Source of the DNA: Crithidia expoeki
Lineage: Eukaryota > Euglenozoa > Kinetoplastea > Trypanosomatida > Trypanosomatidae
Direction: 5' to 3'
Assembly (NCBI GenBank): GCA_900240875.1
Contig: OESE01000215.1
Coordinates: 434,001 to 498,000, forward strand
Length of the DNA: 64,000 nucleotides
Shown: one piece after another, positions 28,958-39,356 of the stretch
How the letters are laid out: each line of letters begins with the position of its first letter
Numbering within the stretch: position 1 is the first letter of the stretch
Made by a program: the position numbers and the translations under genes
Notes under the pieces: model-generated
Seen by the model: only the letters and a program-made list of their open reading frames with translations
What the model was told of the DNA's origin: nothing
Database searches by the model: none

Positions 28958-29800
28958 CTACATCATTGTGCAGTTGTCTTGCCGATCCCTGGTCTTCTCC
29001 AGCTCGATGCGGGCCTTCGAAACGCCGGCGAGTGCCTTCTCCACGCTGTAGTCAATACGATCAAGCATCGTCCCCTGGTCTGCAACCATGCCGTGCACGG
29101 CCTCAAATAAACTATGAATTTCTTGGATGCTATCAAAAACCTCTTTTATTTCCTTACTCGTTTGCTCCTGGCGCATTTCTTCGACGAGTAGCGACTGAAG
29201 GTCTTGTTCGGCGAAGCCCATTTCAAGAAAACGTGCGGTTTTTTCCTCTTGCTTGACCATCTCGTGCGCTGCATCGCTTCCGATCTTCGTGTACTTGATT
29301 GACTTCTGCTCGCGACGACGAAGCTGCGTGCCGAAGAGCTCTTGTCCTGCTTTAAACTGCGTTGCTAGCTGCCCGAGGCGTATGCAGAGCTGTGCTCTTA
29401 CGTTGCGCAAAATCCGGCCCTCTTCCTCGGAGTACGTGGGCTTGTTTTGCGTCCCTGTGAATAGAATGTGCTCTAGCTTCTTTAAGGAGATCTGGACTTC
29501 TGCTGTTCGGTGGTCGATTTCCTCGCGCAGTTTCTTCTCCTCCTCGTCGCTGCATAACTTAGGCTTCAGAAAGGTACGGTGCAGCTCGCTGAGTTCACCG
29601 ATCCTTCGTGAAAGGGCAAGAGCGCTTTCTTCGAAGTCGGATGGCAAAATGCTCCACAGCGGCGTGATCACGAGCGGTTGAGTCGATTGCGCCCGGGGTG
29701 TTGGAGAGGACCCTCCGCACTTTGAGTGCGCAGCGGCGCGCCTCTCGGCAAACTCGCCATACCGGCTCCGCACAATCAACCCAGCATCCTCCAGCGGCAT
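28958..29800 (-). CDS. syntaxin-16/Tlg2-like Qa-SNARE with CaaX end, copy 2
   Basis: 280 residues identical to copy 1, including zero-layer Gln 242 and the final CTMM. The same CaaX end in both copies shows only that the duplication is recent. ATG at 29800; the open frame upstream lacks ATG. Confidence 0.85.
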   Translation of the reverse strand: MPLEDAGLIVRSRYGEFAERRAAAHSKCGGSSPTPRAQSTQPLVITPLWSILPSDFEESALALSRRIGELSELHRTFLKPKLCSDEEEKKLREEIDHRTAEVQISLKKLEHILFTGTQNKPTYSEEEGRILRNVRAQLCIRLGQLATQFKAGQELFGTQLRRREQKSIKYTKIGSDAAHEMVKQEEKTARFLEMGFAEQDLQSLLVEEMRQEQTSKEIKEVFDSIQEIHSLFEAVHGMVADQGTMLDRIDYSVEKALAGVSKARIELEKTRDRQDNCTMM

Positions 29801-30875
29801 CGTTGACAGAGCCTTTGGGGACACGAGGAAAACAATAGAACACAGAACAGAAACGGGAAAAAACGCAGAAGACGATTTGGTAGAGAGCAATGGCAGAAAG
29901 AGAGGGGTAGGGGACAGAACAACAAGATGCAAGTGGGATCGGTTTGAGCACTAGTTTTTAGCAAGTCGCGCTGCTTTTTTTTTTTTTTCGTCAATGACAT
30001 CCCGCTGAAACAGCTTTATTATATATACGCATACATGTGTGTAGATATGTGTGTGTGCGCTTCTGTGTTGGCCTTTCCCCTAAGTCTCTCGTTTCGATCG
30101 AACATGCGCCTCTACAGAGGGGACTACGGCGCAACAGAGCTGCGGGTGCTAATGGGAATCGATCGTTTCAAAAGTAAGCATCGCTTTCTTGATGGCTTAG
30201 AATTGGCCGTCCCAGCGATGACTGCACCACGGCGCCGGCAAAGGAGAAACAACGACAACAACACTTGCTTACGCTAGGGCGCTGGTGTGTGTAATAAAGC
30301 CAGCTTTATATATAAACAAACTTGAAAAAATGAATCTGCTCAGATTGCGATGGGATAAAAAAAAAGTGATGGAAAGCTACAATTCCCAAAACGTTTTTAT
30401 TTTTTTTTTACAAAATAGAGGAAGAAGGGTGGCCAGCACTTTGCACACAGCGATTGCCAAAAAAAAAAAAAGAGCCCGCACTTAATTGTGAAACGACCTC
30501 CTTTCTTCGATCTTTTGATTTCTTTTCCGTTTTTCTTCGCCGTTGTTTCGCCTGCTATTTTCGTGGGCTAAATGAGGCTTTAGAAACCGACGGCGGCAAC
30601 AATTTGATTAAAAAGAAGATAAGGAGACTTGGAAAGTGAGGACGTAGTTGAATTCACTGAAATGTGAATTGTAAGTGCTTCACTTCGTCGCCCATAGCGA
30701 GGTGGAAAGGTGAAGGGGAAAGAGGCGTACGATGAGCTTCAAAAAAGCGGGGGGCTAATGCAGTTCAGCGCAAAAAACGGAGATTGGGTGGTTTAAGTTT
30801 AATGAGGCGAAAGGTGCCGGTTGCAACCTTAAGAAAGGAGGCAGTTCGGTAGAGTTACCATCTTCATATCTCGGA
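29801..30875. other. intergenic, 1.07 kb, copy 2
   Basis: Same as 20307-21376 except T14 versus T13 near 29975, A13 versus A9 near 30459-30471, and one base change at 30161-30162. Confidence 0.55.
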
Positions 30876-32120
30876 TTACGCGAGGTATTTGTGAAGCTCT
30901 TGGAGGCGTTCAGCGGCTGCGTGAATTTCGCTCCTCGGCCTGCAGCATGCAAAGCGGACGTAGTTTTCATAAAGCGGCTTGCTGTCATTTTTGCAGAACG
31001 CAGTAACCGGGATGCAGCACACACCGATGGCCTTTGTCAGCCAAAGGCTAAATTGCCAGTCTTTTGCCTGCGACTTGTTTTCAGGGTCGTAGTAGTACTT
31101 CGGATCCACTTTCGAAATGTCAGCGAGAACAAAGAAGCCGCCCTTTGGCCTTACTGGTGCCAATCCGCTGGCTTCCAGTATTGCACAAACCTCATCCACA
31201 CGAGCGGCGTATTCTTCGCGGAGCTTCTCGTAGAATCCGTTTTCCTCGGCCTTTGCCATTGCTCGAGCCAATGCAATCTGGAAAGGAGTGGCGCAACAAA
31301 ACGTCTGGTAAGACACAACTTGCGCAATAGGTGCGATCAGTTTGCTGTCGCCGACAGCCCAGCCAATCTTCCACCCGGTGCATGAGAAGGTCTTTCCGGC
31401 GCTACAAAGCGTAATTGTGCGCTCCCACATGCCCGGCAGGTTTGCGATCGAAAGGTGCGGCTTGCCGTAGGTGAGGTGCATGTAAACCTCGTCAGCAATG
31501 ACGACGATGTCAAATTCTTTTGCAACATCAGCGACGATCTGAAGCTCATCCTGCTCCCATACCTTGCCTGGAATATTCTGCGGAGTATTGAGGAGAATAA
31601 ACTTAGTTTTCTCGCTGACAGCTGCCAAAAGAGACTCGCGGGTGAGCTTCCACTGGTCGGCGGATTCAGTAGAAGGCTGAAGAGTGGCGTACCTCACCGT
31701 ACCGCCGGTGACATAAATATCCTGATAGTACGCGTCGTAATATGGTTCAATTAGCACCACCTCATCACCGTGGTTCAGGAATGCCTGAAGCGTCGCGCTT
31801 AGCGCCTGCGTAACACCGTCGGTGACAACTAGATTGGGAAGTCCCACCTCGCGGCGGAAGTGCTTTGAGTACGTCTTTCCAAGCTGCCCAACGAGCTCCG
31901 TGTTACCACGAACAGGACAGTATTGGTGAACCAATGGGGTCTCCTCGCTCTTCTCAAGCACCTTTTCCAGCTCTACTAAAAGAAACTCGGGGGGAGCAAA
32001 GCTCGGGAAACCCTGGCCGAGGTTCACCGCCTCATGTTTGTTAGCCAGCGGGGTCATTTCTTCCCAGATGGAATTGGTCGGAAGCCCTTGCAGGCGCTGT
32101 GCGGTGGCAAACTTGGGCAT
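30876..32120 (-). CDS. kynurenine/glutamine aminotransferase (class I PLP), copy 2
   Basis: 414 residues identical to copy 1, with PLP Lys 243 and Asp 210 intact. Two intact genes would raise dosage of this amino-acid transaminase. Confidence 0.9.
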   Translation of the reverse strand: MPKFATAQRLQGLPTNSIWEEMTPLANKHEAVNLGQGFPSFAPPEFLLVELEKVLEKSEETPLVHQYCPVRGNTELVGQLGKTYSKHFRREVGLPNLVVTDGVTQALSATLQAFLNHGDEVVLIEPYYDAYYQDIYVTGGTVRYATLQPSTESADQWKLTRESLLAAVSEKTKFILLNTPQNIPGKVWEQDELQIVADVAKEFDIVVIADEVYMHLTYGKPHLSIANLPGMWERTITLCSAGKTFSCTGWKIGWAVGDSKLIAPIAQVVSYQTFCCATPFQIALARAMAKAEENGFYEKLREEYAARVDEVCAILEASGLAPVRPKGGFFVLADISKVDPKYYYDPENKSQAKDWQFSLWLTKAIGVCCIPVTAFCKNDSKPLYENYVRFACCRPRSEIHAAAERLQELHKYLA

Positions 32121-32924
32121 TTGAAATACAGAGGAAGGATAGTTGAGAGAAGGGAGAAAAATCTGGTAGAGAACGGGGCGGGAAAAAGGAAACAATAACC
32201 CTCGAATTGGCAAAGTGTGCGTGAACTGTGGAATATAAACGCTTATGCACTAGGTAAATGCCATGGAATTTCAAGCAGGTGCAGAGAAGACATAAAGGGA
32301 AAAAAAAGAGATGAAAGAGTAAAGCAGTGTCGGTTGGCAACTCCTATATGTATATGTTTTTAGCCGCATTTCGTCCAGGCAAATTTGCTCGTGTGGATTT
32401 CCGCTCTTTCCAAAACTGAAAGGTGAGTTATCCTCTTTTTTCTTGGGAAACTGTCACGCAAGAGCTGCGACAGACACTGTCTGATTGCGGTGTGCACGTT
32501 GACTGCTGGTGGTTTTTACAGGGGATACAGAAAACCATCTCGCATCGGGGCCTTAATACGTTCCATGAGGCTGCCGAAAACAAAACAAACAAAACACATA
32601 CCGCGCTTGCTGTTAACACGTGGGCCGTGCCTTGCAAAGCTGGTTGCTTTAAACGTGTTCAGTCAGTTCAACTCAAAAAAAGTGAGTTCTCTTTGCTTAC
32701 GATTTTTACAGCTTAGCACTGCGCGCGGCACTCTTAACGCACTTAGCCTGACAACTAGCGTTTTTCATCTCGCTTTCCGGGGGGGGGTTTCCATAGTCCA
32801 AGAGCGTGCGTGTGTGTGCGAGGAGGGGGGGGTCAAGATGGACCCGCTTTGGTGCAGAGGGGGCAGCAAAACGGCCTGAACCAGGACATGGCGCAGAGAG
32901 GCCGATGTGAAGCCGCTGGACATG
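32121..32924. other. intergenic left of tRNA-Lys, copy 2
   Basis: Repeat of 22622-23425. No gene or recognisable small RNA. Confidence 0.5.
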
Positions 32925-32997
32925 GCATTCCTAGCTCAGTCGGTAGAGCGCACGGCTCTTAACCGTGTGGTCGTGGGTTCGATCCCCACGGAGTGCG
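32925..32997 (+). tRNA. tRNA-Lys (CTT), copy 2
   Basis: Identical in sequence and fold to the tRNA at 23426-23498, with the same T4 terminator. Plus strand, so transcribed against the protein-coding unit. Confidence 0.95.
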
Positions 32998-32998
32998 C

Positions 32999-33004
32999 TT
33001 TTCC
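32999..33004 (+). terminator. RNA polymerase III terminator of tRNA-Lys copy 2
   Basis: CTTTTC directly after the tRNA, as in copy 1. Confidence 0.6.
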
Positions 33005-33239
33005 GAAAACACCGAAGTGTGCAGTGCGTGGGTGCCGCTTTTTTTTTTGTTCGGGGGTGGTGGTGTCTGTAGCGTTTGTTTTTTTCGCTCTTTCTGCGCG
33101 GGGCGCCCCGCCAACCTTCTCATCACTCCCGCCTTTCTCCCCCTCGCCCCCTCATGGCCGCGAAGGGGGCCTCGTGAGGCAAACGCGGGGATTTAAACGC
33201 ACTCATCCCTTCGCCTCGGCATTTGTGCACGAGCCGCGT

Positions 33240-34070
33240 TTAAAGCGGAAGGGCGTGCGGCTCGTCGTAGGGCTCGTCGGCGCGCAAAAAGGGGAGCTGG
33301 AGGCTGTCGGCGTGGCCGCTGCGGTGGGTGCCCGTGCGGGTTCGCACCTGTCCCTCCGCAACGCGTGTGACGACGCTGCGCTGGTATAACGCGCCAAAAA
33401 GCGTTCGTGGAGGGGTTGACGGTATATCGTCCGCCGCCGGCGGCCGACTGGCACCCGCCGTTTCAGCACCCCGCTGAACTTCAAACGGGGTGGCGCCATA
33501 CTCGTGCGGCTGGTGCTTCCACTCCGAAAACCGAAGCGCCGGCCGCTGCACCTTGCAGAATCTGTAGGTGCTGCCGTCCGTGCCGGCCTTGTCGCGGAAC
33601 ACCGGTGGCGGCGGGTTCACTGCTGCGGCGTGGAACGATCGCGTTGGACTTCCCGGGCCGCCCGTGTCCGGCTGTGGTCCGCGCGTGTTGCGCGGCATGT
33701 AGAAGCTCGTGACGTGCATCACCAGGCCGTGCGCCATCGCCACGTTGCCGTCGTCGGCCCAACGAACGCGCTTGCGGGGTGGGGAAGGGGCCTGGTTTTG
33801 CAGCGTGAAGACGGGGGCGGCGGTTAGTGCTGCGGCACCTGCCTCCGCTGCGATCTTCTCGATGTTCGCCTCGTCGTCGTCGCCGTCTCCCTCGCCGGTG
33901 CCGCCACCCACTACGTCGGCCTCCACTACTGGGGCCTCCGTGGGAAAGAAGTCACCCTCGGTGAGATGTGTGTGGTAACCGTCCGACGCTGCTACGTCGG
34001 CCTCCACGACGTCTTCGGCACCCTCATTTATCGCAAGGGGCGAAATCGGTTTAGTTTCGTCGTAATTCAT
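33240..34070 (-). CDS. hypothetical protein with RVRW (PP1-docking type) motif
   Basis: 276 residues from ATG at 34070. Residues 1-75 are acidic (Asp/Glu-rich). Residues 98-107 read PPRKRVRWAD, in which basic residues followed by RVRW fit the RVxF/W docking motif of protein phosphatase 1 regulators. After that the protein is Pro/Gly/Arg-rich with aromatic patches (MHVTSFYMPRN, LRFSEWKHQPHEYG) that may be short conserved segments. No enzymatic domain is visible. A PP1-binding role is inference from one short motif. The second half was copied into the left duplicated unit (23741-24244), and the duplication breakpoint lies just after the RVRW region in the direction of transcription. Confidence 0.7.
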   Translation of the reverse strand: MNYDETKPISPLAINEGAEDVVEADVAASDGYHTHLTEGDFFPTEAPVVEADVVGGGTGEGDGDDDEANIEKIAAEAGAAALTAAPVFTLQNQAPSPPRKRVRWADDGNVAMAHGLVMHVTSFYMPRNTRGPQPDTGGPGSPTRSFHAAAVNPPPPVFRDKAGTDGSTYRFCKVQRPALRFSEWKHQPHEYGATPFEVQRGAETAGASRPPAADDIPSTPPRTLFGALYQRSVVTRVAEGQVRTRTGTHRSGHADSLQLPFLRADEPYDEPHALPL

Positions 34071-35481
34071 CCTTGTTTATTTTGCGTGGGAAAGAGGTGC
34101 GCGTGGAAGAGGGAAAAGTGTTGGGTGTAATTAGAATTTATTTTGGTGGTCACGGGGTGAGTTTGGCTTTCCTCATGTGGCCCTTAGAAGTGTCTAACAA
34201 CGATTATGTGTGTGTTTCGAAGGATGTGAAGCGCAAGAAAAGTCACTTAGCTTTGCAAGGACAGTGAAGGGAGCGGCGAAAGGGGAAAGGGAGAACAATT
34301 GAGTGTTAACTTGCGTGTCCATTTGCTTCATGCCGAGATAATCTGTGCTCGAACGGTTTTCATTCTTTAATAGCTCATTCTGAAGAAAGTATAAGTTAGA
34401 TGAAACACAGTTGTTCTCCTAAATATGTCGTGGAAGAAGTCAAGTTTCTGCTGTTCGTGTTTTTTTTTTTCACTTGTTGCGACACACAGTTAATGAAGTA
34501 GAATGAAAAAGACGTTGATAATATTCAGATGTTATCCACGGTACTGTGCACAAATTAGTGTTTACGTAAAGGAAGTGCAAGAATCGGCCATGCAAGACAA
34601 CAACAAAGAAAAAACGCATGACTTAGTGTCTCATTTGAAGTGCCTTTGACACATTTGTGGAAGACAGGTCGCGGTCGCGACGACGTCGTGCAGTGTCACC
34701 GGGTGAGTTGTGAAAAGGGGAAAAGTGCGGGCAACGTGGATTGCTCAAGTAAGTGCTCTTAAATTATTTTGCTACACGAAGAGAGTAAACGATAGTACCT
34801 GTGACCTTGGACAACAACGGGCTTGACGTGAAAACAATCCTGCAAACAGAAAAAAAAAACGTTAAAATATAGGTAAAGGTTTCGGGTTGCTGGAGGCGTC
34901 GTGTCTTGAGCGTTGATACAACCAGGCAACATATAATCAATTCCCCGATGGCGAACGGATTGAAGGCAAGCAAAGCGACTGCTGCAGCGTCTTTCAGCCT
35001 AGCGGTTTCGGTGTATTTATACAGGATGAGGGGGACTCTCGCGAGTGAATTCGTATCTGAGGTGGTGTTAAAGATTGGTAAGGGTGCTGACCTCAACCAC
35101 TAGCGTTGAACAAGTAACGCAAAGAAGGAAAAATGCTCAAGTCTACCAGTAAGCGTTCCCGCGGCAGTGCAAACACACAAACACAAGATGTAATAGCGCA
35201 TTGTTGGGTTGAATAAAAAGCTCATAGTCATAATTGGAAACAAAACAAAGACACACGTTTCCACAGGGGAAAAGGCTAGAAAAAAGGAGGGGAGAAGGAA
35301 GAGAAAAAAGAAGTCTGGTGTTTTGGACGTAGTGCTTTGCATCAGCCCCGAGCAAGCAAACTTCATGCGCGTAAGGGGAGGGGGAAAAAAGGGAACAAAA
35401 ACCAACAATCACGCCAACACCACGGCTTGCATTCCTGTCCAACCATTAGAAAGTGCTTTCTCCAGCATCGCATGCAACGCT
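34071..35481. other. intergenic, 1.4 kb
   Basis: AT-richer than its neighbours, with T or A runs near 34460, 34848 and 35270-35310. A 110-codon minus frame (34764-35096) starts with TTG and a 65-codon plus frame (34906-35103) has no family features. I support no gene here. Confidence 0.5.
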
Positions 35482-37482
35482 CTAGCCTACTTGACGCTTC
35501 TTCGTGGCAAGTAGCATCGGATCGTCGCACATGTGAAGGTATTCTACAAAGACACGCCGGTCATTCATCCACAACTCCACCACCTCATTTGACAGCACAC
35601 TCAGCGCTGCGTTGCGGGCGCGGCGGTCGTGCCGTGCCGCCACGAGCCACGAGTAGTAATGGCGGTGGCCGGAGAAGCGAGGTTGCTTGGTTGGGGCGGC
35701 GTAGTGGATAAATGGCACGTGCACCGTGTCCGCGTCGGTCTCGCGCTCATTTACCAAACCACGCAGGCGGTCCTCGGGGGTTGCCGAGCGCCACAGCAGC
35801 GGCGGGGTTACCAGGGCTCCACCGCGTGTCACTTGAAGGTTGTTCATGTTCGTGTTCACCGGCCAGTCCTCGCCGAGGAGCATGTGTGTGCGGTTGCGCA
35901 CCCAAAAACCGACGCTATGGGGAAACTGGGAGTCCAAGTAGCCGCCATGGTGATAAAGGGTCGGGTTTCGCTCAATCGTCGGCGCCAGCACCACCATCTC
36001 CGACCGCCGGTCGACACCGAGAAAACCCGGCGGGCCAAAGCGCAGGTCCATCGGCACCGGCGGACTGCGCTTCATCGGCGGCAGCCCATCGAGTAAGTTG
36101 TGCTCAATTTCAAACAACCGGCCCCGGATGTAGATTTGGCCGAAGAGCGCCTGGTCACACCACCATTCATGTGTATTGTGGTCCTCCGCCTCCGGCACTG
36201 GTTTCTCCTTCTCAATGTAGGTGGCGAGAGCGCTGGCGAGGTGGCGCAGCGCCCACACCCGGGACACGTGCATACCGCCGTTCAACAAGCTGGTCGGATT
36301 TGCGTGGCTGACGGTGCTCACGTGATAAAAGAGAGGGTCGCTTGGTGACATGGCCGGCTTCGCGGCGTATGGCGACGATGAGTTGTGTATATTAAACATG
36401 CCATCCACCATCCACCGTCGCTCCCCGTTGAAGAACACCTCCAGGTCGTGCCGCACGTCCTCCGCACACTGCAGCGCGTAGTTTCCCAAAGCGGAGTTCG
36501 TGCAGCTCGAGTGGTGGTTTCGCGCCGCCTCGATCATGTGCTCCATCGCCGCAAAGGCGACCGGGCACCGCACGAAGCCTTTGGAATGCTGCCCCCACCA
36601 GCACAGGTCGTCTGCGTTGTACACGACCGGCGGCAGCTGCAGCAGAGGCCGCTTCATATGTTGCGGGCCCTGCTGCCGCAGCCGCTCCATGAAGAGGGGC
36701 GCCTTTTTCTCGCCGTAGTCCTCCCAGGCTCGCACGGCGGCCACGTCAAGCTCGGCCTCCGATGGAGGAGAGTAGAGGGCAAATTTCTTCAGGAAAGGCA
36801 TAAAGTCGGCTCCTGTCCAGAAGACGTCGCTGTCCAGCGTCACAACAATATCCTCATCGTTGAGGCCCTCCCTCTGGACGAAATCGAGGTAGGTGTCGAA
36901 GCGGTGGGTATGCGAGTAGGTCGCGTTGAAGCCTGTTACGGGCACGCTGAAGCCCCCGAGCGAGGCTGCGCCAAGGGCCGTGCACAGCTTCCAATCCACG
37001 AAGTTCGACAGAATATGGAAGCGGACGCGCACCAGGCTATCGAGCTCGACGCCCTTGCTGCGAAGGTAGCTGTTCAACTCTTCCTCGAGGATTCGCTGTC
37101 GGTTTGAGCGGAGCTGCACCTTGGCGACTAGCGCGGGGCTGTGATTCTTATCCAGCGGCACGTCACTGGTGCCAGCTGGAAGGGGTACGATGTGCAGCGC
37201 GTGCGTTGCGTAGTGTTCTGCACGGGAGAAGTAAGGTATGAGGAGCGTGCTGCCATCCAACACACCCGGTGCCTCGTCGGCTGTCAGCCAGAGATAAGGG
37301 AGCGTGGGGAGACAGAGTACAAAGACGATGATACCGATCACGGTGCACCTACACAGGCGTGCGGCGCAGTGTAGACAATTCAGCCACCGTGATGGCAGTA
37401 TGCGCGCCAGCGGCGCTCGCAAGATGGAGAGTTTCTGTTGTCGTGATGCAGATTGGCGGTGCAGTACGGAGAAGTTGGGCAT
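35482..37482 (-). CDS. type II membrane glycosyltransferase-like protein
   Basis: 666 residues from ATG at 37482. A basic cytosolic tail (1-45) is followed by one membrane helix at 47-66 (TVIGIIVFVLCLPTLPYLWL) and a long lumenal part, a Golgi/ER type II layout. Residues 211-224 read DIVVTLDSDVFWTG, a DxD metal/nucleotide-sugar motif. Further on are ADDLCWWG, then LNGGMHVSR and EWWCDQALF, the same order (DxD, LNxG, DQ) as in PLOD- or collagen-galactosyltransferase-like folds. Several NxS/T sequons occur. Likely role: sugar transfer onto surface glycoconjugates. Donor and acceptor cannot be read from the sequence. A TTG-extended frame to 37632 is not plausible as coding. Confidence 0.7.
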   Translation of the reverse strand: MPNFSVLHRQSASRQQKLSILRAPLARILPSRWLNCLHCAARLCRCTVIGIIVFVLCLPTLPYLWLTADEAPGVLDGSTLLIPYFSRAEHYATHALHIVPLPAGTSDVPLDKNHSPALVAKVQLRSNRQRILEEELNSYLRSKGVELDSLVRVRFHILSNFVDWKLCTALGAASLGGFSVPVTGFNATYSHTHRFDTYLDFVQREGLNDEDIVVTLDSDVFWTGADFMPFLKKFALYSPPSEAELDVAAVRAWEDYGEKKAPLFMERLRQQGPQHMKRPLLQLPPVVYNADDLCWWGQHSKGFVRCPVAFAAMEHMIEAARNHHSSCTNSALGNYALQCAEDVRHDLEVFFNGERRWMVDGMFNIHNSSSPYAAKPAMSPSDPLFYHVSTVSHANPTSLLNGGMHVSRVWALRHLASALATYIEKEKPVPEAEDHNTHEWWCDQALFGQIYIRGRLFEIEHNLLDGLPPMKRSPPVPMDLRFGPPGFLGVDRRSEMVVLAPTIERNPTLYHHGGYLDSQFPHSVGFWVRNRTHMLLGEDWPVNTNMNNLQVTRGGALVTPPLLWRSATPEDRLRGLVNERETDADTVHVPFIHYAAPTKQPRFSGHRHYYSWLVAARHDRRARNAALSVLSNEVVELWMNDRRVFVEYLHMCDDPMLLATKKRQVG

Positions 37483-38762
37483 TCGATCACTGTCCCGCCG
37501 GGGCCGATACGCACAGAAAGAGTGTATTCGTGTTGAAAAGGAAAAAGGAAAAAAAAACAATGAACGGAGAAAAAAAACCGTGTGTAGCAAAAGGAGCGGG
37601 AGGGATTTTCCGAAGTTTTTCTTTCTTTCCAAATAGCCACGGCAGTCAACGTAAACAACTTCGCACGATCAAGCGGACAGGTCTAAAAAAAAAAAAAGAA
37701 GATTGTAAAGCTCGTATTGAGTGCACGAGAACGTCAAAAAAGTGGAAACGAGAAAAGGAATTAAGCGCATTAATCTGCAACGCGTTTGATGGGGTATTAG
37801 AACCGACACTCTGCAGTATGGACGCGTGCAACTCAAGCACCTAATTTCCTCTGTTCTCCTAGACACGCCTTTCGAATTGACGCAACTGAAGTAGGCAAAC
37901 CACAAGAGTAACGAGAAAGAATCTAATCAGATATACGTGGGAAAAAATTGTAGTACTGAAAAATAAGTGCAAAGAGAGCTTTGAAGTTGCAAATTCCACA
38001 GATATAACGAGACTCGATGGTAGATACGAGGATCCCGTATTCGTGATATAAGTAGACACTTTGCCCCAACCGCTTCTGAGTGAAGACACAATAAAAAAAA
38101 AATAATCAATAAAGTAACGGAATCGGAATTGGAAAACAAGAGAAAAACAAAAGAGAAAACGAAATGAGGCGAGGGTAGGTGGAAGAGTGTAGGAGAGACA
38201 GCGGGGACAAAAGTAGGTACTACGAACTCAAGTGAACAACAACAAAAAGGAGGACAATGAACGAGGAGAGAACAAGAAAGCCACTGAGCTCTTTTCAATT
38301 CGCGATATTATATATATATATATATATATGACGATACACATGCACTGTAGGCATGTGTGTAGAGAGCATTCTTCCGCATAAAAATGGCGATTTTGTCCAA
38401 AAAAGAGGGATTTCTCCTCGAAATCTCCCACATAACAGTCGGCAGAGAAAGATAGTGTGAAATTCGTCAATTACGGTACCATCAGCTGGAGGGCTTTTGA
38501 AGAGCTCTTACCTGTGATCCCACAAGAGGCAAGGCGTTACAAGGTTCTGCTGGCCGGGACAACGTCGTTCTTCGTGGCATTTTAGTAATTAAAAGCCCCC
38601 CAAATTGCACATGTTTGGAACAGTCCAGGTTTGCTGTTAATCAAAAGTAGCGCTTGGTGGGTTGAATAAGGAGTTTTTCTTTATAATGAACAATTCGATT
38701 CTTGTGGTCATACAGATAGCTGCAATAGCATGTTGATCGATTTAATGTCAAGACTCTATGGT
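37483..38762. other. intergenic, 1.28 kb
   Basis: Contains the pyrimidine-rich leader of the glycosyltransferase (minus strand, 37520-37570), A runs near 37685 and 38090, and a TA microsatellite at 38309-38329. No gene. Confidence 0.6.
38309..38329. repeat. TA dinucleotide microsatellite
   Basis: About ten TA units, in the 3' UTR/spacer upstream of the glycosyltransferase mRNA region. Confidence 0.9.
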
Positions 38763-39356
38763 TCACTTGAAGAACTGCTTTATAAAGTGGCGGTGAGCGG
38801 CAGAGTCCTGTGTGCGGTTTAGAACAGCGCTCCATTTTTCCTTCTGCTTTTTCTCTGAAGTAGTTGGTTTCGCCGCGTGGCGCCACGCCGCGTTCCGAAA
38901 AAGCACGTCGTGGTCGTAACTGTGTGCACCTGCAGTAATGGCCGACATTTCTGTTGCCAGCTTCGTAGTAGCATTCGCGCCGCCGCTGGGTGACTGTTCC
39001 TGGCGACGACAGCGCTGCTCCCGCAATTTGGCTAGGCGTGCGTTTTCACGCTCAATTTCATCGTCATCGTTCTCGTTGTCCTCGTCATCATCGCTGCTGG
39101 TTTTATTGCTTGTGCTGCTGCTTGCCGGAGCTGGTTTGGCCCCATTTGCCAAAAGTTTTGCCTTTTCACGCTGATCGAGAGGCGCGTGTGCATTGTCATT
39201 TTTGTCTTTACCTTGGTCGCGCGGTGCCGCGTTGTTGCTGGGTTCTTTCTTCATTTTTTCTGCGGCTGGCACCTCTGCAGACGCCGGCGTGTCGACCCGG
39301 CGCCGCTTAATATGCCCCTGACCCGGAAGGCTCTCTTTGTGTACGATACCAGACAT
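38763..39356 (-). CDS. CWC15/Cwf15-like splicing factor
   Basis: 197 residues. The C-terminus reads HDVLFRNAAWRH, then AAHRHFIKQFFK, resembling the end of CWC15 (DVVFKNQAR ... FHKRFMxKYIK). Before it is the acidic stretch DDDEDNENDDDEIE (about 90-103) followed by ERENARLAKLREQR, as in CWC15's Asp/Glu block and coiled helix. The N-terminus has LPGQGHIKRRR, comparable to the LPxHTKLKYR segment. CWC15 belongs to the Prp19-related complex of the activated spliceosome. In trypanosomatids this would serve mainly trans-splicing of the spliced leader. The middle is Lys/Asp/Ala-rich and unstructured. Alternative: an unrelated acidic nuclear protein. Confidence 0.65.
   Translation of the reverse strand: MSGIVHKESLPGQGHIKRRRVDTPASAEVPAAEKMKKEPSNNAAPRDQGKDKNDNAHAPLDQREKAKLLANGAKPAPASSSTSNKTSSDDDEDNENDDDEIERENARLAKLREQRCRRQEQSPSGGANATTKLATEMSAITAGAHSYDHDVLFRNAAWRHAAKPTTSEKKQKEKWSAVLNRTQDSAAHRHFIKQFFK

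Larger units (their letters stand above)
24324..33743. repeat. tandem segmental duplication, copy 2 (9.4 kb)
   Basis: 9,420 bp, same order and orientation as 14828-24244. This copy keeps the intact right neighbour: its last gene continues into unique sequence beyond 33743. The right end is therefore the ancestral one and the 24244 end of copy 1 is the new junction. Confidence 0.95.

Noticed and set aside
34764-35103. Small genes on either strand in the 1.4-kb spacer
   Set aside because: The minus frame lacks an ATG near its start and the plus frame is antisense; neither has recognisable motifs.
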